A DNA stretch of 64,000 bases from Metaphire vulgaris (taxonomy: Eukaryota > Annelida > Clitellata > Crassiclitellata > Megascolecidae), in contig CM030836.1 of assembly GCA_018105865.1 (NCBI GenBank), positions 21,376,443-21,440,442 of the forward strand, read 5' to 3'. The translations under genes and the position numbers were made by a program. The notes under the pieces were generated by a model. It did not search any database, was not told the origin of the DNA, and saw only the letters and a list, made by a program, of their open reading frames with translations. This document shows, piece after piece, positions 30,162-42,685 of this stretch (its first letter is position 1; every line of letters starts with the position of its first letter).

Positions 30162-31497
30162 GTTGAACCCCTACTTGAACCCCAAAGTTGTTGGTTTAAA
30201 ATGTTAAATGTCTTGAACTAATCTTGAGTAAGAGTGCTGGTCATTCATTTTCTAATAACAATACTGTAACTATAAACTTCTATAGCGTCAGCCAAGGCAC
30301 GATCTTTCAAGGACAAGAATTCCAGTTTTTGTTTAGTAAATGGCAAATACATTATTGTAAGTCCTGTAACATCCAGGTCCGAACTTTTTGCAGAAGGAAA
30401 TGGCTTATCTGAATTTTTTGAGTGAACCCAATTATAGTTTATACTGTTCCAAAGCAATACCCAATATACCAGAATTAATAACTTAGAATGGTTCTAGATC
30501 ACGAGGATAATCTGGAGCAGGTCCTCTGTTAGATTCTGAGTTATGATGAGTATATGACTGGTATTCTTGCTACAGTCACATTGAAGAGATGATTCAAATC
30601 CTGTAACACAGGCATCTCATGGCCAATAAGTCAAAGTAAAACAACATACTGTAACAAGAAGCTAAGTTTTGACTGAAAATTTACTCAATTATAAAAAGAA
30701 ATATTCTGCCCTAAACTGTAAACAAGATTGGTCTACAGTAAATAATTATCCTTCAATCAAAATAATTATCCAACCTTCACATATGTGTTTGCAAAAAACA
30801 CTCGAAACAGAAATGTGGTTAGAAATGAAACTAACTTAAATCGATATAAGAAAGTCATACTAAAAGTAGTTCTATGTATTTTAACCAAAAACATCAGATA
30901 CAACATCAGATATAAACTTTATGCAAGACAAATTTCACAATTATAACAGGCCCTACCAGAGGGGGGACAAACAGGTCACTTGGACTGTGTCTCTTCTTAA
31001 AAAATGGGTTTCAAAATATTAGGTCAATATATATTAAAACTAATTTTTGTAATACTTGATAGTAACTTAATATTTATAATGTGATGAATAACATAAATTA
31101 TAATTTCTCTCTAGCACATACTCAATCTGACTTTGTTTTCCCAGATACCATTTTGATTACTGGATTTCTTGTAATTCTCTTAAAGCTCTAGATTCGTACA
31201 GTATTAAGAATTAGGGAACTAAGGAAACTCAAATTTGTAAATGACCTGGACCTCCTCTGACCTGATTTTTCAAAATGTAGCCGTTTTGTAAAGACAAGAT
31301 TGCATCACACATAAATCAGCAAATTAGCATTATGATCAACACCAAGACAGCCTGTGTCAAGGCAACACACAAGTCAAAAGTCACATCAAAGATAGGATAT
31401 CTACCCGGTAAATATCAAGATACTCCTTGTCAAAGTAAAAAATGCTACATGAGCGACTGACACATGAGCGACATCTCTCCTTGACTCAACCCGAGTC

Positions 31498-34022
31498 CTA
31501 CTTCATTCGCAGAATTATGTGCACTCCAGAGTCCGTCCAGATGGGTTCGCTGAGTTCCCCCACTTCCAGAGCAAACGAAGCGTCCTCGAATGGCCTCTGC
31601 ATCTGGCCTCTGCCGAACGGACCGAGGTCGCCCCCGCGCTTCGCAGAACTGCAGTCACTAAATTGTGATGCAACATCTTCAAATTTCTTCTCTCCAGACG
31701 TTATCTGGTGCCGATATTCTGCACAAAAGTCGTCAAAATTGCCAGATGAGCTATACAGACTAAATTGGGCCACCAATTGTCATATTTTTGTTGATATTAA
31801 TATGGAATAAAATAATTTAATATTCATAAGCAAAGATCATAAACAAATTTCGTTGATAGAGTTCATACTCAGGGCACACTCCAAGTGGCGCTATAACAGT
31901 CACATCTACAAGGTAGACAGTTAAATCTATGCAAAAACCAAGTTCGCATTTTGCCATTTTCTAATAATAAAGCGTCCATCCATGTAGACGTAGTACATAT
32001 GCACTGAGGGGGAGGGGGATTGGATTTTGGAAATTTTTCCTATGTACACTGTGTGCAACGGAGATAGGGGTGGTTGAAAATCTGACATTTTTGCGTACGT
32101 ACTATATGGATGAGCCCAAATGAGAAATTTATCTGTAAATTAGTCATATTAATAACTAGACTATAATTAACACATTTATATAATGTGAATGCAGATCTTA
32201 CAGACCATGGACTGTAATGTTATGTTATTCAGACAAATTATACAGCGCAATAATCAAAGCAAAGAGCTAAGTCAAGAGCGCTTTACACTTCGCACTCAAA
32301 CGAGATGCTAAATAAGTGCGTTTTTAGTTTCTTGGCGAATAGATCAATATCACAGTGCTAGGTAATGAGTTCCAGAGTGCAGGATTGCCCTGCATGACAG
32401 ACCTCTCCCTGAATTTCCCTGTCCTGGAGGGAGGACTGACGACTCGCTTGACAGTGTCCAGAGCGAAGCCGAAGACGCCGTTCTGTGAACGGAAGCCTGT
32501 GTATCAGCTGAGTTAAGTAAGCAGGAAAGTCAGGGTCGTATAAGGCACAGAACATATGCCAACACCTCTTGTATACGATTCGTTCTGGGACTCTCAGCCA
32601 ATGGAGCATATCCTTAAGTAAAGGAGCGACATGTGCTCCCCATTTGGCTCTGAAGATCAGTTACTGGTATATTTAGAGACCTGATTGAATTACACAGTGT
32701 AATAGATTCTGATTTTAAAGAATTCAACCAAACAGCTTTCTTACCAAGCAACTCCTTCAATGCTTCATCTTTTGACTTAGTGATGTTCTCCTGTCTCCAT
32801 GACGATGGTCGCCTTGACTCCCGATGCTTGACCAGAATGTGGGAACACTGCACTGATGATATTTTTGGTGGCGAACCACCCGGCTTATCCCAACGACTCT
32901 CTTTCGTCTCAGGGTTAAAATAGTACAATCTGCCTGTCACATTAAAAAGCCTACAAAAGTTTAACGATTTGTTTAAAAGTCACATGAAGCTTATAAATAA
33001 CAGATTTTCATCTAAAACAGTGCAGCATCCATGAGTCTAGTTACACTTCAAATAATATGGCTGCATTGCAGAAAATTGAAAACTAAGAGAAAGCCGAAAA
33101 TAGCAGTGGCTACTTTGCAAGCTGCCTGCAAAATAGGGTGTCCCGTCACTTCCTGGACCGTCACTTCCTGGACCGTCACTTCCTGGACCGCTAATTCTAT
33201 ATGTTATTAAAACAAGTGTATACACTGATAACAAATCGTTGTGATCTGCAATAATACTTAGAATTACTTACTTATATAATATAGAAATTCGAGATATTTT
33301 ACTTACTTCCTTACAATGGTTTGAGTAAGCAGTGGAACAGTGACGCAGACTAGAACTATTCAAATTTTGAATCGTTGGATTACAGTTACGGTTATTTTTT
33401 ACCACCTACACTGGGCGGAGGGGTCAAAACTGCCCAAAAATTGCACAATGGACAGCCCCAAAAAATACTACCTACCTTTATACCTATTTACTTCCATTTA
33501 CAATGACGGTCCAGGAAGTGACTGACGGTCCAGGAAGTGACGGTCCAGGAAGTGACAGGGAACCGCAAAATAGCCACTGCTTTTATTTAAATACTCTGCA
33601 ATCTCCTGTTTCGTGTATTGAGAGCGGTTGCACTCTCTCATTTTTGTGCCACTCCATTTTACAGAGCTACTCCATTTTCTTAGCTCTATCCCTGATGGTA
33701 CTATGCTACTTTGGGGGCCCACCAAAAAATATCTATAAAAAACCCTAACCCTAATCCATAAATATAGGACCAGATATAAACCATAAATATAAATTTTTGG
33801 TGGGCCCCCAAAGTAGCATAGTACCGCGCTTCTGAGTGATTCTCCAGAGAGGCGCTATACAAATATTTTGTTAAATTACATTACATAATTAAGCGCTCTT
33901 GTCTTGGACCTCTAAAACTATTCGCCGGCGGCCGGAGTGGGTGTGTGTATGTGTTTGCATGAACTCTGACCCGTCGAGCGACTGACTCTCTCTTCCCATC
34001 CGATCGGCAAAACGCCGGCCAT
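31498..34022 (-). CDS. PIN1: PIN1 peptidyl-prolyl cis/trans isomerase (3 exons)
   Basis: Isomerises pSer/pThr-Pro bonds in nuclear phosphoproteins. Exons: 33971-34022, 32745-32933, 31498-31718; all joins are phase 1 and give 153 aa (human 163). Residues ~5-35 form the WW domain ([27 protein letters not shown]) with the binding Tyr and second Trp. The parvulin domain follows: [19 protein letters not shown] holds the catalytic His, Lys and the two phosphate-binding Arg; [18 protein letters not shown] holds the active-site Cys; [14 protein letters not shown] and DSGVHIILR complete it. Exon 1 was found by splice phase: an ATG codes [17 protein letters not shown] and ends at ACGG|GTCAGA. The usual LPPGW has become LPIGW. 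Identity is certain. Confidence 0.95.
32240..32612 (-). mobile_element. LINE fragment (reverse-transcriptase C-terminus) in PIN1 intron 2
   Basis: On the minus strand it reads [13 protein letters not shown], then a C-terminal region, a stop, and further down [11 protein letters not shown]. This is the C-terminal end of a CR1/L2-like reverse transcriptase, distinct from but related to that at 9966. Truncated and broken. Confidence 0.75.
33104..33579. mobile_element. Foldback element with inverted 15-mer repeats in PIN1 intron 1
   Basis: Outer ends CAGTGGCTA and TAGCCACTG are inverted. Inside the left end are three tandem copies of GTCACTTCCTGGACC (about 33145-33191); inside the right end are three copies of its reverse complement (about 33506-33557). 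No flanking duplication was recognised. Confidence 0.75.
33697..33825. repeat. 129-bp hairpin with perfect 32-bp arms, PIN1 intron 1
   Basis: The left arm begins GGTACTATGCTACTTTGG and ends CCCACCAAAAA; bases 33794-33825 are its exact reverse complement. The 65-base loop contains AACCCTAACCCTAA and two CCATAAATATA words. Confidence 0.93.
33835..33895. repeat. LINE-like tail (GCGCTATACAAATATTTTG)
   Basis: The phrase GAGGCGCTATACAAATATTTTGTTAAATTACATTACAT resembles the 3' ends of CR1/L2-type LINEs that finish in short repeats. Given as a short fragment only. Confidence 0.5.
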
Positions 34023-34196
34023 TGAGAACGACAGACACGGGGTGAGACACCGCACCAACCGGAAGTAAGACAACCAGATCACACATAAACACTGAGCTTT
34101 TCAATGCAGTAGCTTTTATTATCATCATTCGAACGAGACTATGGAGAGTCTATAAATAGTTAAGCCATATGTCCGACATTTTGTTAAGTACAATTA

Positions 34197-34310
34197 AAAT
34201 CTCGTAAATTTATATAGCGCTTTTGATATAGTACACATTGCACAGTAGTAGCGTCTTATGCGCTTAGTAGCTTCTTATACACTTAATCTTTCTTGAAATA
34301 GCTAGAGACA
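34197..34310 (-). repeat. Dispersed LINE-tail repeat
   Basis: AAATCTCGTAAATTTATATAGCGCTTTTGA and TCTTTCTTGAAATAGCTA match the inverse of the tail after the LINE at 9966-10484 and the copies at 35270, 42686 and 53921. Confidence 0.65.
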
Positions 34311-34715
34311 AGATGGGTTGTCGGCCGAGCAAAGGTCAGTGTATCCATGAGACGGCGGGTCGGGTTGTTATAGCCTTTACATAATGTTCCCCTACTTCCC
34401 TATAGGCTATTCTATAAAATAATCAACAGCAGAGATTTTCTAAACTCCCGGGTACGGCTGCATGGCACCGTGGGCTCTAGCCTCTGATCTTCTGAGGTCA
34501 ATGAGTACAGAGACAATCCTAATTTATTTCACACAATAATCAGTTTCAAGTAAACATTGCAAGGCTCACTTAAGAACTACTCCAGTGACATACATGTACA
34601 GTGCAATCCAAAAATCAATTCTGCGCCCTCATTTGTACATTGTCTGTTTTCAGTGTTTTGACATTAACAAATTAACAAAAGGGAACCAATTATTACTAAG
34701 AGTCTTATTCTATAT

Positions 34716-35026
34716 CAGAGGTTCTCAAACTATTTAGGGTTTCTTGCGTGGTGGTCCCTTAGAAATTTTTGTGACGACTCGCAGACCTTATAGCATTTGA
34801 ATTTTAAATTAACTGTAATTAACACATAGACTACTTGTTTTGTCAATCAAGTAATTACTTAATCAGAAAATAGCAAATCTTAATAATCAAATTTAAATTC
34901 AAATGGAATCAGCACTCTTACAGCCATCAGTGTTTTTTGTGTTCTGAGGTGTAGGTGAGATATCTTGAGAAAGTAATCCCTTTATGGTCCCCTATGGGAC
35001 TGCGGACTCCAGTTTGAGAACCGCTG
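34716..35026. mobile_element. hAT-like element (CAGAGGTTCTCAAACT)
   Basis: Ends CAGAGGTTCTCAAACT and AGTTTGAGAACCGCTG are inverted, as in the Charlie-type elements of animals. Flanks TTCTATAT (34708-34715) and TTCTATAC (35027-35034) match at 7 of 8 positions. Confidence 0.9.
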
Positions 35027-35269
35027 TTCTATACTGAAGAGAAATGTAGCTTAAAAGCCAATAAATAAGCATCAAATAAGAACAAAGAATCTCTAAGATA
35101 CCCATTCATTCAACACTTCAAATACACTTTAATCAGCATCATCACCAGATTAATGTTCCAAATACTGATCAAAATTTTAATGCATTTGAATAGAATTTCA
35201 AACAGCACAAGTATTTTGCCATACTAAATAATTACTTTGGTATTTGGATTAGTAACATTAAGTAAGCAA

Positions 35270-35680
35270 AATCTCATGGATTTATATAGCGCTCTGAAAG
35301 GCAGCACAACAGTATGGAAAGGTGAAGGATCATCATCCGAAGGGCAGTGAGGCTAGGTTGTTACAGCTATGGAGGAAATGATTTCAGAAAGAGGAAGGAT
35401 TTAAGTTTAGACCTGAGGAGCAGTGGCGGCTCCACCGGGGGGGCCCGTGCCCCCCTATTGAGTGGCTGCCCCCCCAGTTGGGACCTATACTTAATGCTAC
35501 ATACATTAAACAACAAATGGTTGGCCCCCCATGATTAGAAGTTGCCACCCCAACAGCCCCCCACTTGCCAAATCCTAGAGCCGCCACTGCTGAGGAGCAC
35601 CTAAGAATAAGCAGCTACTGTTGTGCTGCTTTCCAAGGCGCTATAGAAATCCACGAGATTTTACTTTACTTACTTTACTT
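35270..35680 (-). repeat. LINE-tail repeat interrupted by a MITE
   Basis: AAAATCTCATGGATTTATATAGCGCTCTGAAAGGCAGCACAAC begins at 35268, and CACCTAAGAATAAGCAGCTACTGTTGTGCTGC..GGCGCTATAGAAATCCACGAG follows the MITE. Two tails lie in opposite orientation with the MITE at 35421-35589 between them. Confidence 0.6.
35421..35589. mobile_element. hAT-type MITE (CAGTGGCGGCTCC family), copy 3
   Basis: Ends CAGTGGCGGCTCCA and TAGAGCCGCCACTG. Flanks 35413-35420 and 35590-35597 are both CTGAGGAG. The interior matches copy 1 (10833-10976) in inverse orientation. Confidence 0.93.
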
Positions 35681-36020
35681 TAATGCAGGAATTATAGGAA
35701 ATGAGATTCAGATTAGAAACAAAATGAAACAGGAACAGCTTTAAGTCAACACAGAAAAGGTAAAATACCACAATACATGAACAACCACCAAACTGACCGC
35801 ACCCGTGAAGTGTTATTGAGCTATTGCTATGACGGATATATTCTGTGACTGAGATATTCATACGTAAAAGCAAACTTCAGGCCAAGTGAACGACGTGTCG
35901 CGAAGAAATCGCATCTGACAACTTGTTATTGCCAGCACGAAAAGAAAGGATGGAATGGAAATATTTATAAGTGTTCATCAGGATTATCCATGACAAGACA
36001 TGAGGACAATGACTTCAATG

Positions 36021-36352
36021 AGTGGCATAGCCAGGATTTCCATAAGGGGTGGGTTTGGTTTTGACTTTTGACCATCACCAACTTTTGAAAAATCTTGACA
36101 AGCAAAAAAAGGTCATCCCATGTGTCTATCCTATGTCTTTCCTTCTAAAATTTTCCCTTTCAGATGCTGACAAGCAAAAATAGGTCATCACACCACAATG
36201 GCGCTTGAAAAATTTTTGTCTGCAGCCCCAATGGGGAGGTTTTGACCCTCAAAACCATGCCCGAAAATTTAAAATGCATGGAAACACATTTAAAAATTTT
36301 GTTCGTCGGCGCCCAAGAGGGGTTTTGACCCCAAACCCCTGGCTATGCCACT
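36021..36352. mobile_element. MITE with AGTGGCATAGCCAGG ends and 10-bp duplication
   Basis: Ends AGTGGCATAGCCAGG and CCTGGCTATGCCACT are perfect inverses. Flanks 36011-36020 and 36353-36362 are both GACTTCAATG. It carries TTGACAAGCAAAAAAAGGTCATCC and TGACAAGCAAAAATAGGTCATC, shared with the nested MITE at 29705. A duplication of 9-10 bp points to Mutator-like rather than hAT, but this is open. Confidence 0.88.
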
Positions 36353-37654
36353 GACTTCAATGCCAGAACATTTTCACCACATCAAATGCAATTACATTGA
36401 AACCAATCTAGTTGATAAAGCATGAGAAACAAGCATCAATTAAAGAGAAAAACATTTCAAAGCACCTTTAACACAAACACTATAAAGCAGAAGTTCAGAT
36501 CTAAGCAATAAAGACTGGAATATTTATTAAATTCACTTTCACAAATATTGCACAAAAATCGTCTTAAAATGTCAGAAAGTCAACTGAGCAAATAAGCCAA
36601 TTGATTACAAAAGTTGTTGGTCTTATCAGATGAATATTTCATGACATGCTGAGAAATAGTGAAAATATCATAAGCTTTCTGCTAATACATGAAATCAAAT
36701 CAACCCAATTTCTATAAATAATAACAGAAATAGGTAATCAACATTAATATCTAGCAATGTGACCAAATTGAAAAACATATAATAATAATAATTATTATTA
36801 TTATTAAGAACAAATCTTGACCTTGGAATGATTTGAAAAGTACTTAATTGATGAATTTTCAAAGGTCACGGATTGTCAACCCCAAACTGCCAATGAAGTG
36901 ATTTCAGACCATGGTTCTCACTCTGGAATGACCAATGACTGATGCCAAATGCATTATTATAATTCAGCCACAAAAGAGACTTCCCCAATGACTGACAAAA
37001 TTTAGACATTTTGAAAGCTCAGTAGGCTTCAAAACTACGGTACTCGTTTCCTTGAATTTCTAAGTTTACAATTTCTCTTTTCCAAAAATGTCCCTCAAGA
37101 GCGCTGCAATTTAACGATGACACTGTCAACACACACAGTGTTTATTACTTACATTACAACAAAAATATCCGAGTTTTCATCCTCCATTTATGTGGTGCCT
37201 TCACTTTCACCAACACAATAAACAAATAACTGCTGCTGTAAAGTTTAAATAAGTCAAAAGCAAATTCAAACAATACAACCAAAACAAAAACAACAAATCA
37301 TAAAACATAAATAGTAAAATGTAAACGAAGTTACACCACAAGCGCTTGGACTGAATGCTCATGGAAAAAGAAACTTGCTTTCACAACAAATATACATAAA
37401 TATGACAATATGCATAAACACAATTTCAGAATGACTCATCACTGTCACGTCATCAAGGTAATCCAGTTCACAACATTTACTATAACAACTGTGCAGTGCA
37501 CATCAAACACAACAGAAGTTTAGATTTTAATAGTTGTGTCACAAACAAATGGTAACATTAACATTATTCACAACAATTACATAGTAAAGATGCTTACATC
37601 ACAACAAAACCAATTGTACTATTCTCAAAATGAGTACTGTCATGTTGCCAAACT

Positions 37655-37825
37655 TATAAGCTTATGTTGCTACCATGGTTAGCATAGCTTATGTAGTCAA
37701 CATGGAAATTTTGACTCAAGGTATCACCAAGGTAATCACGTCTGACTGCACTATGATAATCTTAGTTTACGGTCTAGGCACCATAATCATGACTAAATGT
37801 GCTACCATGGTAACCATGTCTCAAA
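37655..37825. repeat. Degenerate CTACCATGGTAACCATG-type repeats
   Basis: Units such as GCTACCATGGTTAGCATAG and GCTACCATGGTAACCATG recur with variation (CACCAAGGTAATCACG, CACCATAATCATGA). Probably a decayed short-unit satellite. Confidence 0.4.
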
Positions 37826-38357
37826 ATGCTAAAGCAATAATCCTGAATGAAACAAAAAAGTAAAGGAACCAGACAGTGCAATGTAAAGATGTAAAATGTA
37901 ATATATCAGAATGTAAAGATGACCTCACTACACAGCAAATATAGAATAGAATGAAACAATGCGGTGACATAAACAGACGCAGTGTTGACTAACAACTCAT
38001 AACGAAGGAAACAACTGTTTCTATTAATAGCAATCCTATTCAGTCTCTGTGAATAGATTTGGAATACATCTGAAGTTAAATGGAAATTTCGAATCTATCG
38101 TACGACCAGATCTGTGTCTTCAGTTGTCGTGCTACGACGGGTGAGTCGTGACGCCAGAGACCGGAGTCAAGTCGGCTAGTCAGTAGGTGGCGTGGGCATC
38201 AGTTGATTGTGCGTTGTCACTAACAACACATACAAAGTATTTAAATTTCAAGAACATGAAAGTAACCAGACTCCCTAAGTTATGACCACAATATAGAAAA
38301 ATATTTAGAAATAATTGCAAAGCCATTCCCAGAGAAGTGGATGCACTGTTTTGCTTC

Positions 38358-39564
38358 TTACGTTTTCCCTAATTTTATGTGAATCGCCAGAAAGATGAAA
38401 CCGAGAACGATGCAAATGGATCCAACGACCATGTAGGCAATTCCAAGAAATGGATTCTTCCCTCCCAACCAAGAAGTGGTTGACAGAATCATTCGCTTTT
38501 CTCCACCAAATGAGACCGTCGGATAATCTGAAAATGACAAACAACAATTCTTAAACATTCACGCAGAAACTCATTGATGCCTTCCTATTAACACTATCTG
38601 CAATGGCAAAATGGCTGCAATAGTAAGCATCAAGAACCAGTCAACATCTTGCAACACACATCGGCTTCTTGCTCCAACATCCTTAAGCTCATTTCAATAA
38701 GCCAAGTCATGTTTTCTTTTTTAAAAATTAGCTAAAAAATCATTTTCTGATGAAACTGCACTCTCCTCCATCAGGCTCTCAGAGGATACTGCCCCCCCTT
38801 AGGGCAACACTGCACTTCATTCTAGTTTCAGAATTACATTGGGAAAAAATTCTCTTTCCCTTAAAATTAAAGTGTCATAGGAAAGGAATCTGAAGAGTGA
38901 AGAATATTTCAGCATCTGAGAGATTCGGGAGGAAGACAAGAGTTTTCCGCTCACTGTATTCGATGGCAAGAATGTAGTTTCCAACTGGAAGACCATTCTG
39001 GAAAGTACCAGTGTGGTTCACTCTACGATACAACTTGCGGAAATTGGGAAGCGCTGCTGTACGCATCCACACCATCAGGTCTTCATTTTCGTATCCACTA
39101 TTAGAAAGGTCAGCAGGGTCAAGGTCATAGATTGGTTTGTTCCAGTTTGGAGGAGGTCGTGTTCCAGCAAAAGCTTGAGTACAGATAAACACACACACAC
39201 ACATGCTTATAACAGTCTTTCAGCGCATGCTTCTCTCTCCCTGGCTCTCTTTAGGGTCCTTCCAGCACATTTGATTCTACTCTAAAACCAAAAGTACAAC
39301 TTGTATAGGGCTTGCCACGTAACGTTATATTTTAGGATGAGATTGCATCAGATTTTAATAGTTTTAATTCTCGACATAGTTTCAACTGCCAAATCTTAAC
39401 TGGAAGCTTAATACGCCCACTGTGCATGCACCAAATTCACATTAATAAGTAAGCAAATAATAACTTGGAAGAGGATCTCACAACAAACTCTATGCTCAAA
39501 AAACACTTCAAATATTTACATAGAATATTTACATAGTGCCTATGTTAGGTATATATATACATAC

Positions 39565-39615
<51 letters not shown>

Positions 39616-42504
39616 TATAGCTTGGTAATCATTACCACTTTTCTGCTTGAAAATCACTGAACCCACTGCTTGTAGAATTCAACCAATCTTGATACACCAC
39701 TCTGTTGGTTTCTATCTATTCACATAACGTCTCAGGCAACAATCTAGTTCAACAAATCTGTTAAATAACGCTTCATGCATCTGCTGATGATAGTTTATTC
39801 GTACCAGCCTTAGGATTTTCCTGAAACCCTTTAGGGTTTTTGAACTTTGAATTTCGATCAGTTGTCCATGCAATTCCGGTCTTAATTAAGCCAACCGCCT
39901 GTGCAGTGGAATTTTCCGCAAGATAATACAGCTGCAGAGAATCTAAGGAAAATTTTAAAAACAACTGAATAAAATGAGTGGACAAGGACAACAAAGCATA
40001 AGGTCAAAACCCAACATTCAAAAAAATTCAAACCCCTTTAAGTCTTATTTCATTGTTTGAATATCAATAACATAAAACAATGCTCTGATTAAAAATTAAG
40101 AATTCTGTCAAAGCAAATTTCAAACCCTGAAAACAGAGCAGAGAAAAATCATAGCTAACAACCAGTTTTGTTACAGACCAATCAGAACTCAACAACACAG
40201 CTAATAATCTACAATAAAATCTGGTTATAATGGTGCCATCATAACAAAACTGAGATTACAAAGGGCCATTACAAAGGGCCTGTCAACAGGCCATTACAGT
40301 CAAATCCCACTATATCAAACTTAATCTCAACACAGACCCTGTTATAAGCTAACTAAATATGCACATCCCATAAAGTCCAATGTACAGGATTTAATATTGT
40401 ACTCAGTTAAACACAGATGAAATTGGGGCTCAGACAAAAGGTGGCGCACTCCTATCGGCCCAGACCAGGGTACTTTTAAAAGTACCCCAGCCAGCCATAG
40501 GCCGTGTCGGGGTACTTTTTAGGAAGTGAGGTTAAATTGCTTGAATAAATTTTCAATCGGTAAAAATGTTAGTTATGTTTACAATTACAGTAGACCTGAC
40601 CTATTGCCTCCTTAATATTGTTCTGAAATAAGTGTCGCAAAATGCAAATGTTGAAAACAGTGCTACTTCACCTTGTGAATAAACATCTTATAGACCTGAG
40701 AGGCGTACCTTTGTAATCTTGTATTAAAGACATTTTAAAAACATTTCTTTCATTATTTTATAAATCACACTTGAAAATGCACGTTGGCTAGTTCAGTTAG
40801 TTAGTTAGGCACCGTGACCCTCAACGCCCCACTGCCACTATATAGCAGACGAGCTGGGGTACTTTTTTGTCTTCCGCCGCCTATGAGCTCAGATGCAAAT
40901 TAAGCACTGAATGAATGAATAAATCAATATATTTCCATGGTGCCACTATCATAGTGTCCATGACATCAGCCGATGGTGCACTAAATCCAATACAATGAAC
41001 ATAGAATCACTGCTGCAGACCCTACCATTAAACAGGCTGTTGGCAATGGCTCCACATGGTGCGAATGAAGTTCCACCACCTGGAAAGGAGCTGTTTGCCA
41101 CTCCTCGATACGGTTCACAATCGGGAGAAAGAGCGCTAAAAGAAAGACTAGTTCCAAGAAGCTGGTTGTCATCTCGACTCCTCACGTAGCGACGATGATT
41201 TTGGTAAAAGTTTGTGAGACTGTAGTACATATAGACATCTCCCTAGAAAATGATAAAATTTATCCTGGAACTGTAATATTATATGTTTTTCAAAATATGA
41301 TAACTTCTACCTGCAGCCATTCATCCAAATCTTAAACTCATGTTGAAGTCATAGCATCTGTGATCCCAACTCACTTGTGAACCCAAGAATTGTATTTAAT
41401 ACAGATGTCAGTGATTCTCTGCATTTTAGAAACAGATCATCCTCCTCTGTCTCCCCTCTCTCTGTCTGTGTGTCTCTGTCTGTCTGTCTTTCTCTCTCTC
41501 TCACTGCCAAATAACAGCTGGTATATTTTAGAACCTCACAGAAAACTGCTGCATCAGTTGAAATGTAATGTTGCAAAGACACGACACAGTGCTGTTCTTG
41601 AGAAGATCTGCACAAGTAGCGTACTGTGCGTTCACAGGTCGACATCTCTGGTCCGTGTAATTGATCACAAATTCTTGAATCTAGGAAAAAACTCAAAAAC
41701 CTAGAAACATGTCAAATGAACACTAAGCTTTATTTATTTCAATTAAGAATATACCCTTTACAAGATGAATATATTCGCCTCAAATAAAAGTCCATATCTT
41801 CACTTAAAAGCAAGCTTCATCTTAATATCAACTGCAACACACGGTGAATATGTTCTGCGCCTTTTATATTTTTTCAGGTGGCATTCTCGGTTAAGGACCT
41901 GCTTAGCAATTAAACGAGACTTTAACTGAGGAAATGATCTTTCTGGGGCTTGTAAAAAATTAATGGAGAAAAAAATAATAAGCACTTATCGTACAATATC
42001 TCTGAAATGCCAGATTCCTTCAATAAAAAGGCAGTTTCGGATTAGGTAAGCCATACGTAGGTTAGAGATAGAGGCTAGCTAACAAAGCTAACCCTAACCA
42101 TTGTTTGCGTATGGTTCGCTTAATCAGAAACTCTACCTAAGAAACAACAAGATCAGAACCAAAAGCTACCCATATTTTACACAGAAGGTCAAGATCCAAC
42201 AATGAACACCACCTGACTCACGTTGTTGGATGTAAAGAATAGAGCAATGCCGAGCGGAATAAAAACGACTCCAATGGCGAATAGGAAGGGAAGAACGGTC
42301 CCGGCGGTCATGATCGGCTGCCATGCAGGCAACTTCTGCTGCTTGAATTTCGTATCTAACAAATAGACGCAAAATATCCCAGCCCACAGATGAAAGGAAT
42401 ATACGTTCAATGCGATATGAAAGGATGCAATGGATGTGACGCTTCCATCTACCTTTCGGTCTGCGTGTTGGCAGCTTCTTCTCCACGACGGGCGTCGATG
42501 ACAT
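38358..42504 (-). CDS. TMEM30A: TMEM30A / CDC50A, P4-ATPase flippase beta subunit (7 exons)
   Basis: Partner subunit that folds and exports phospholipid flippases. Exons: 42453-42504, 42213-42355, 41540-41680, 41026-41242, 39805-39942, 38955-39173, 38358-38527; phases agree and give 359 aa (human 361). The N-terminal cytosolic tail precedes [14 protein letters not shown] and a first membrane segment ([20 protein letters not shown]). The large ectodomain has conserved cysteines, [49 protein letters not shown] and [20 protein letters not shown], with N-glycosylation sequons (NYT, NST, NIT, NSS, NHT). A second membrane segment ([20 protein letters not shown]) lies near the end. The paralogue TMEM30B is usually intronless, so A is the better name. 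It is head to head with NCBP1. Confidence 0.95.
39570..39612. repeat. (TA)n microsatellite in TMEM30A intron 5
   Basis: About 18 TA units preceded by a short CATA run. Confidence 0.9.
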
Positions 42505-42685
42505 TCTCTTTCGTATTTATTCTGATGAATAAAAACCAAATTAATCGCAGAAATCCAGATATTCAGTCGACAAATCAACAACAAATATGGCGGCGTCTTG
42601 CCTCTTCGCCTTGGAGCTCTTCGCAAAAACCAGTCGATGTTGCCGCTGTCGAGATTTCGTTATCCATCAAACTCTGAAGACTTAA

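Larger units (their letters stand above)
28694..31497. other. Intergenic region between ALIX and PIN1
   Basis: About 2.8 kb containing a (CA)n tract (28821-28899), an (AAT)n tract (29119-29170), the nested MITE pair at 29608-30161 and AT-rich sequence without a conserved exon. The ALIX promoter should lie in its left part, and the PIN1 3' UTR in its right part. Confidence 0.7.
34023..38357. other. Intergenic region between PIN1 and TMEM30A
   Basis: About 4.3 kb. It holds LINE tails (34197-34310 and around 35270-35680), hAT elements (34716-35026, 35421-35589), a MITE at 36021-36352 and AT-rich DNA. The part next to 38357 is probably the TMEM30A 3' UTR. I see no conserved exon. Confidence 0.7.

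Noticed and set aside
33142..33557. 15-mer repeats as a CRISPR-like array
   Set aside because: Units are head-to-tail without spacers and the host is an animal.
33740..33760. AACCCTAACCCTAA as a telomeric remnant
   Set aside because: Only two units inside the hairpin loop; too short to indicate a telomere.
40437..40890. Possible transposon with ACAAAAGGTGGCG and CGCCGCCTAT ends
   Set aside because: Ends pair weakly and the flanks GGGCTCAG/GAGCTCAG match only in part; not strong enough to call.
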